Under the pieces are notes generated by a model that was not told the origin of the DNA, made no database searches, and saw only the letters and a program-made list of their open reading frames with translations. DNA of 15,427 nt from an uncultured Dorea sp. (GTDB taxonomy: Bacteria > Bacillota > Clostridia > Lachnospirales > Lachnospiraceae), in assembly GCA_934295165.1 (NCBI GenBank), contig CAKRAT010000049.1, positions 1-15,427 on the forward strand, read 5' to 3'. This document shows, in pieces, positions 12,722-15,427 of this stretch. Both the position numbers and the translations under genes were made by a program. Positions within the stretch are counted from its first letter, which is position 1. Each line of letters opens with the position of its first letter.

Positions 12722-15427
12722 TTATTCTTCATCTTCAGATACAGTAACAGTCTCTTCTGCAATATCTTCTACAGCGTCTTCTGTCCCTTCATCAAGAGTG
12801 ATCTCCTGATTCAGCTCTTCTGCATCTCCGAATTCAAAATCAAAATCATCTTCAAAGTCCAGTTCGTCTTCCATTTCCATCTCTGTGTTCAGCTTGATGT
12901 CACGATACTTTCTCATACCTGTTCCGGCAGGGATATGTTTACCGATGATAACGTTCTCTTTCAGACCTATCAGCGGATCGACTTTACCCTTGATAGCAGC
13001 TTCTGTCAGGACTTTTGTTGTCTCCTGGAATGAAGCGGCTGACAGGAATGAATTTGTAGCAAGGGAAGCTTTTGTAATACCCATGATGATCTGCTCACCA
13101 GTTGCAGGTTCTTTACCTTCTGCTTCCAGAGCTTCGTTTACATCCTCAAACTCAAGTCTGTCAACATTTGTTCCCGGAAGGAATTCTGTGTCTCCGGACT
13201 CTTCAATACGGATCTTCTTCAGCATCTGACGAACGATAACCTCGATATGCTTATCGTTGATTTCTACACCTTGCAGACGGTATACTCTCTGAACTTCCTG
13301 GATCATGTAATCCTGTACGGCACGAAGTCCCTTAATTCTCAGGATATCATGCGGGTTTACACTACCTTCTGTCAGTTCGTCACCGGCTTCCAGTTCAGCT
13401 CCGTCAGCTACTTTTATACGTGATCCGTAAGGAATCAGATATGCTTTTGATTCGCCTGTTTCTCTATTTGTAACGATGATCTCACGTTTCTTCTTCGTAT
13501 CATTTAAGTTAGCAGTTCCTGCGATCTCAGTGATGATTGCAAGTCCCTTAGGCTTTCTTGCCTCGAAAAGCTCTTCGACACGAGGAAGACCCTGTGTAAT
13601 ATCTCCACCGGCTACACCACCACTATGGAATGTTCTCATAGTAAGCTGTGTACCAGGTTCTCCGATTGACTGTGCAGCGATGATTCCGACAGCTTCACCA
13701 ACCTGTACCGGCTCACCTGTTGCCATATTGGCTCCATAACATTTTGCACATACACCGCGATGCGAACGGCATGTAAGGATTGTACGGATCTTAATCTGTG
13801 TCAGTGGCTCACCCTTTTCATCAACACCCTTCTTGCAGATAAGTTCTGCACGTTTTGGTGTTACCATGTGATTTGCCTTCACAAGAATGTTTCCATCTTT
13901 ATCTACGATGTTCTCACAGATATAACGTCCTGTGATACGATCCTGTAAGCTTTCGATAACTTCGTTTCCATCCATGAATGCTTTTACATACATTCCAGGG
14001 ATTGGTGCTCCCGGTTTTGCACAGTCTACTTCGTGGATGATCAGTTCTTGTGATACATCTACCAGACGTCTTGTCAGGTATCCGGAATCGGCTGTACGAA
14101 GAGCGGTATCGGACATACCTTTACGGGCTCCATGTGCAGACATGAAGTATTCCAGTACGTCAAGACCTTCACGGAAGTTTGACTTGATTGGCAGCTCAAT
14201 CGTATGACCTGTTGTATCAGCCATCAATCCACGCATACCAGCAAGCTGTTTGATCTGTTTGTCAGATCCACGGGCTCCGGAATCAGCCATCATGAAGATG
14301 TTGTTATATTTATCAAGACCGTCAAGCAGTGCCTTTGTAAGGGCGTCATCAGTTGCTTTCCATGTCTCTACGACTTCTTTATATCTTTCTTCTTCTGTGA
14401 TGAGACCACGCTTGAAGTTCTTTGTGATCTTATCTACAGTATCCTGAGCATTCTTGATCATCTCCGGTTTCTGCGGAGGTACCGTCATGTCAGAAATAGA
14501 TACGGTCATGGCAGCTCTTGTTGAAAGCTTGTAACCCATAGCCTTTACATGGTCAAGGACTTCTGCTGTTGCAGTAGCTCCATGTGTGTTGATAACTTTC
14601 TCAAGGATCTGTTTCAGCTGTTTCTTACCTACGTGGAAATCAACTTCCAGAAGCAGTTCGTTTCCTTCTACTTCACGGTCTACAAATCCAAGATCCTGCG
14701 GAATGATCTCATTGAACATGAAACGTCCGACTGTAGATTCTACAGTTCCTGTCTTCACTGTTCCGTCTGCCATCTTCTTAGATACACGTACTTTTACACG
14801 TGAGTGAAGTGTTACGGCAGCATTCTCATAAGCAAGCAGCGCTTCGTTAAAGCTCTTGAAGATCATGCCTTCTCCCTTGGCACCAGGACGCTCCTGAGTC
14901 AGATAGTAGATACCAAGTACCATATCCTGTGAAGGAACGGCTACCGGACCACCATCAGATGGCTTCAGTAAGTTGTTTGGTGACAGAAGTAAGAAACGGC
15001 ACTCTGCCTGTGCTTCTACGGAAAGTGGAAGATGGACAGCCATCTGGTCTCCGTCGAAGTCGGCATTGAACGCTGTACAAACCAGTGGATGAAGCTTGAT
15101 AGCCTTACCTTCTACAAGGATTGGCTCGAATGCCTGAATACCAAGTCTGTGCAGTGTAGGAGCACGGTTCAGCATAACCGGATGCTCTTTGATTACTTCT
15201 TCCAGAACGTCCCATACTTCCGGCTGAAGTCTTTCTACCATCTTCTTAGCATTTTTAATATTGTGTGCTGTTCCGTTCTGAACCAGTTCCTTCATAACGA
15301 ATGGTTTGAACAGCTCGATTGCCATTTCTTTTGGCAGACCACACTGGTAGATCTTAAGTTCCGGTCCTACGACGATAACGGAACGTCCAGAGTAGTCAAC
15401 ACGCTTACCAAGCAGGTTCTGACGGAA
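12722..15427 (-). CDS. rpoC: DNA-directed RNA polymerase beta' subunit, 5' end missing (window edge)
   Basis: This is the C-terminal 901 residues of RpoC. The reading frame is open to the window edge and continues upstream of the internal methionine at 15325 with [18 protein letters not shown], a conserved RpoC segment, so that methionine is not the start. By comparison with E. coli RpoC, roughly the first 340 residues are missing. The catalytic magnesium loop NADFDGDQM lies about 121 residues into the visible part. The second zinc site is present (VDCAKPG, then [11 protein letters not shown] at about 13740-13776), as is the trigger-loop/bridge region with [16 protein letters not shown]. The protein ends in a very acidic tail of about 53 residues with 27 Asp/Glu and no Lys or Arg. 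Transcription stops at the terminator immediately downstream. Confidence 0.98.
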   Translation of the reverse strand, partial: FRQNLLGKRVDYSGRSVIVVGPELKIYQCGLPKEMAIELFKPFVMKELVQNGTAHNIKNAKKMVERLQPEVWDVLEEVIKEHPVMLNRAPTLHRLGIQAFEPILVEGKAIKLHPLVCTAFNADFDGDQMAVHLPLSVEAQAECRFLLLSPNNLLKPSDGGPVAVPSQDMVLGIYYLTQERPGAKGEGMIFKSFNEALLAYENAAVTLHSRVKVRVSKKMADGTVKTGTVESTVGRFMFNEIIPQDLGFVDREVEGNELLLEVDFHVGKKQLKQILEKVINTHGATATAEVLDHVKAMGYKLSTRAAMTVSISDMTVPPQKPEMIKNAQDTVDKITKNFKRGLITEEERYKEVVETWKATDDALTKALLDGLDKYNNIFMMADSGARGSDKQIKQLAGMRGLMADTTGHTIELPIKSNFREGLDVLEYFMSAHGARKGMSDTALRTADSGYLTRRLVDVSQELIIHEVDCAKPGAPIPGMYVKAFMDGNEVIESLQDRITGRYICENIVDKDGNILVKANHMVTPKRAELICKKGVDEKGEPLTQIKIRTILTCRSHRGVCAKCYGANMATGEPVQVGEAVGIIAAQSIGEPGTQLTMRTFHSGGVAGGDITQGLPRVEELFEARKPKGLAIITEIAGTANLNDTKKKREIIVTNRETGESKAYLIPYGSRIKVADGAELEAGDELTEGSVNPHDILRIKGLRAVQDYMIQEVQRVYRLQGVEINDKHIEVIVRQMLKKIRIEESGDTEFLPGTNVDRLEFEDVNEALEAEGKEPATGEQIIMGITKASLATNSFLSAASFQETTKVLTEAAIKGKVDPLIGLKENVIIGKHIPAGTGMRKYRDIKLNTEMEMEDELDFEDDFDFEFGDAEELNQEITLDEGTEDAVEDIAEETVTVSEDEE

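Overview
The window reads as chromosomal DNA of a low-to-mid GC Firmicute, most likely a Lachnospiraceae-type gut clostridium. That placement is inferred from the RpoC, GlmS and GlmM proteins, strong AGGAGG-type ribosome binding sites, sigma-A-like promoters, and a ferredoxin-dependent amino-acid fermentation operon. I see no tRNA, rRNA, CRISPR array, phage gene or transposase gene.

Minus-strand layout, in the direction of transcription (right to left): the last 901 codons of rpoC (12722-15427) end at a strong terminator. Next comes an M24 metallopeptidase with a near-consensus promoter (11387-12472), then a hairpin terminator, then a small HD-domain protein (10691-11254). Further left are glf (UDP-galactopyranose mutase) with its terminator, and a glmM-glmS operon with its own consensus promoter. 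A 273-bp imperfect inverted-repeat element (about 1784-2056) follows, then a sugar-type nucleotidyltransferase paired with a VanZ-family membrane protein. The first eight codons of rpsL (ribosomal protein S12) lie at the extreme left edge, with a promoter and leader. The only plus-strand genes are an island, iorA-iorB-paaK (6872-10569), divergent from glf and closed by a probably bidirectional terminator.

Functional themes: (1) central information processing (rpoC, rpsL); (2) envelope precursors: GlmS makes glucosamine-6-P, GlmM converts it to glucosamine-1-P toward UDP-GlcNAc, Glf makes UDP-galactofuranose, and the nucleotidyltransferase probably activates another surface precursor; (3) aromatic amino-acid fermentation: IorAB oxidatively decarboxylates aryl-pyruvates to aryl-acetyl-CoA with reduction of ferredoxin, and the PaaK-type ligase links aryl-acetyl-CoA with the free aryl-acetate.

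Most notable observations: the long inverted-repeat element between glmS and the nucleotidyltransferase; the roughly 12.7 kb of unrelated genes separating rpoC from rpsL, which lie close together in many Firmicutes; two mutually exclusive short hairpins in the rpsL leader; no room for a glmS ribozyme before glmS or glmM; and a terminator whose T-tract almost touches the ribosome binding site of the HD-domain gene. I did not find a clearly new multi-gene system.
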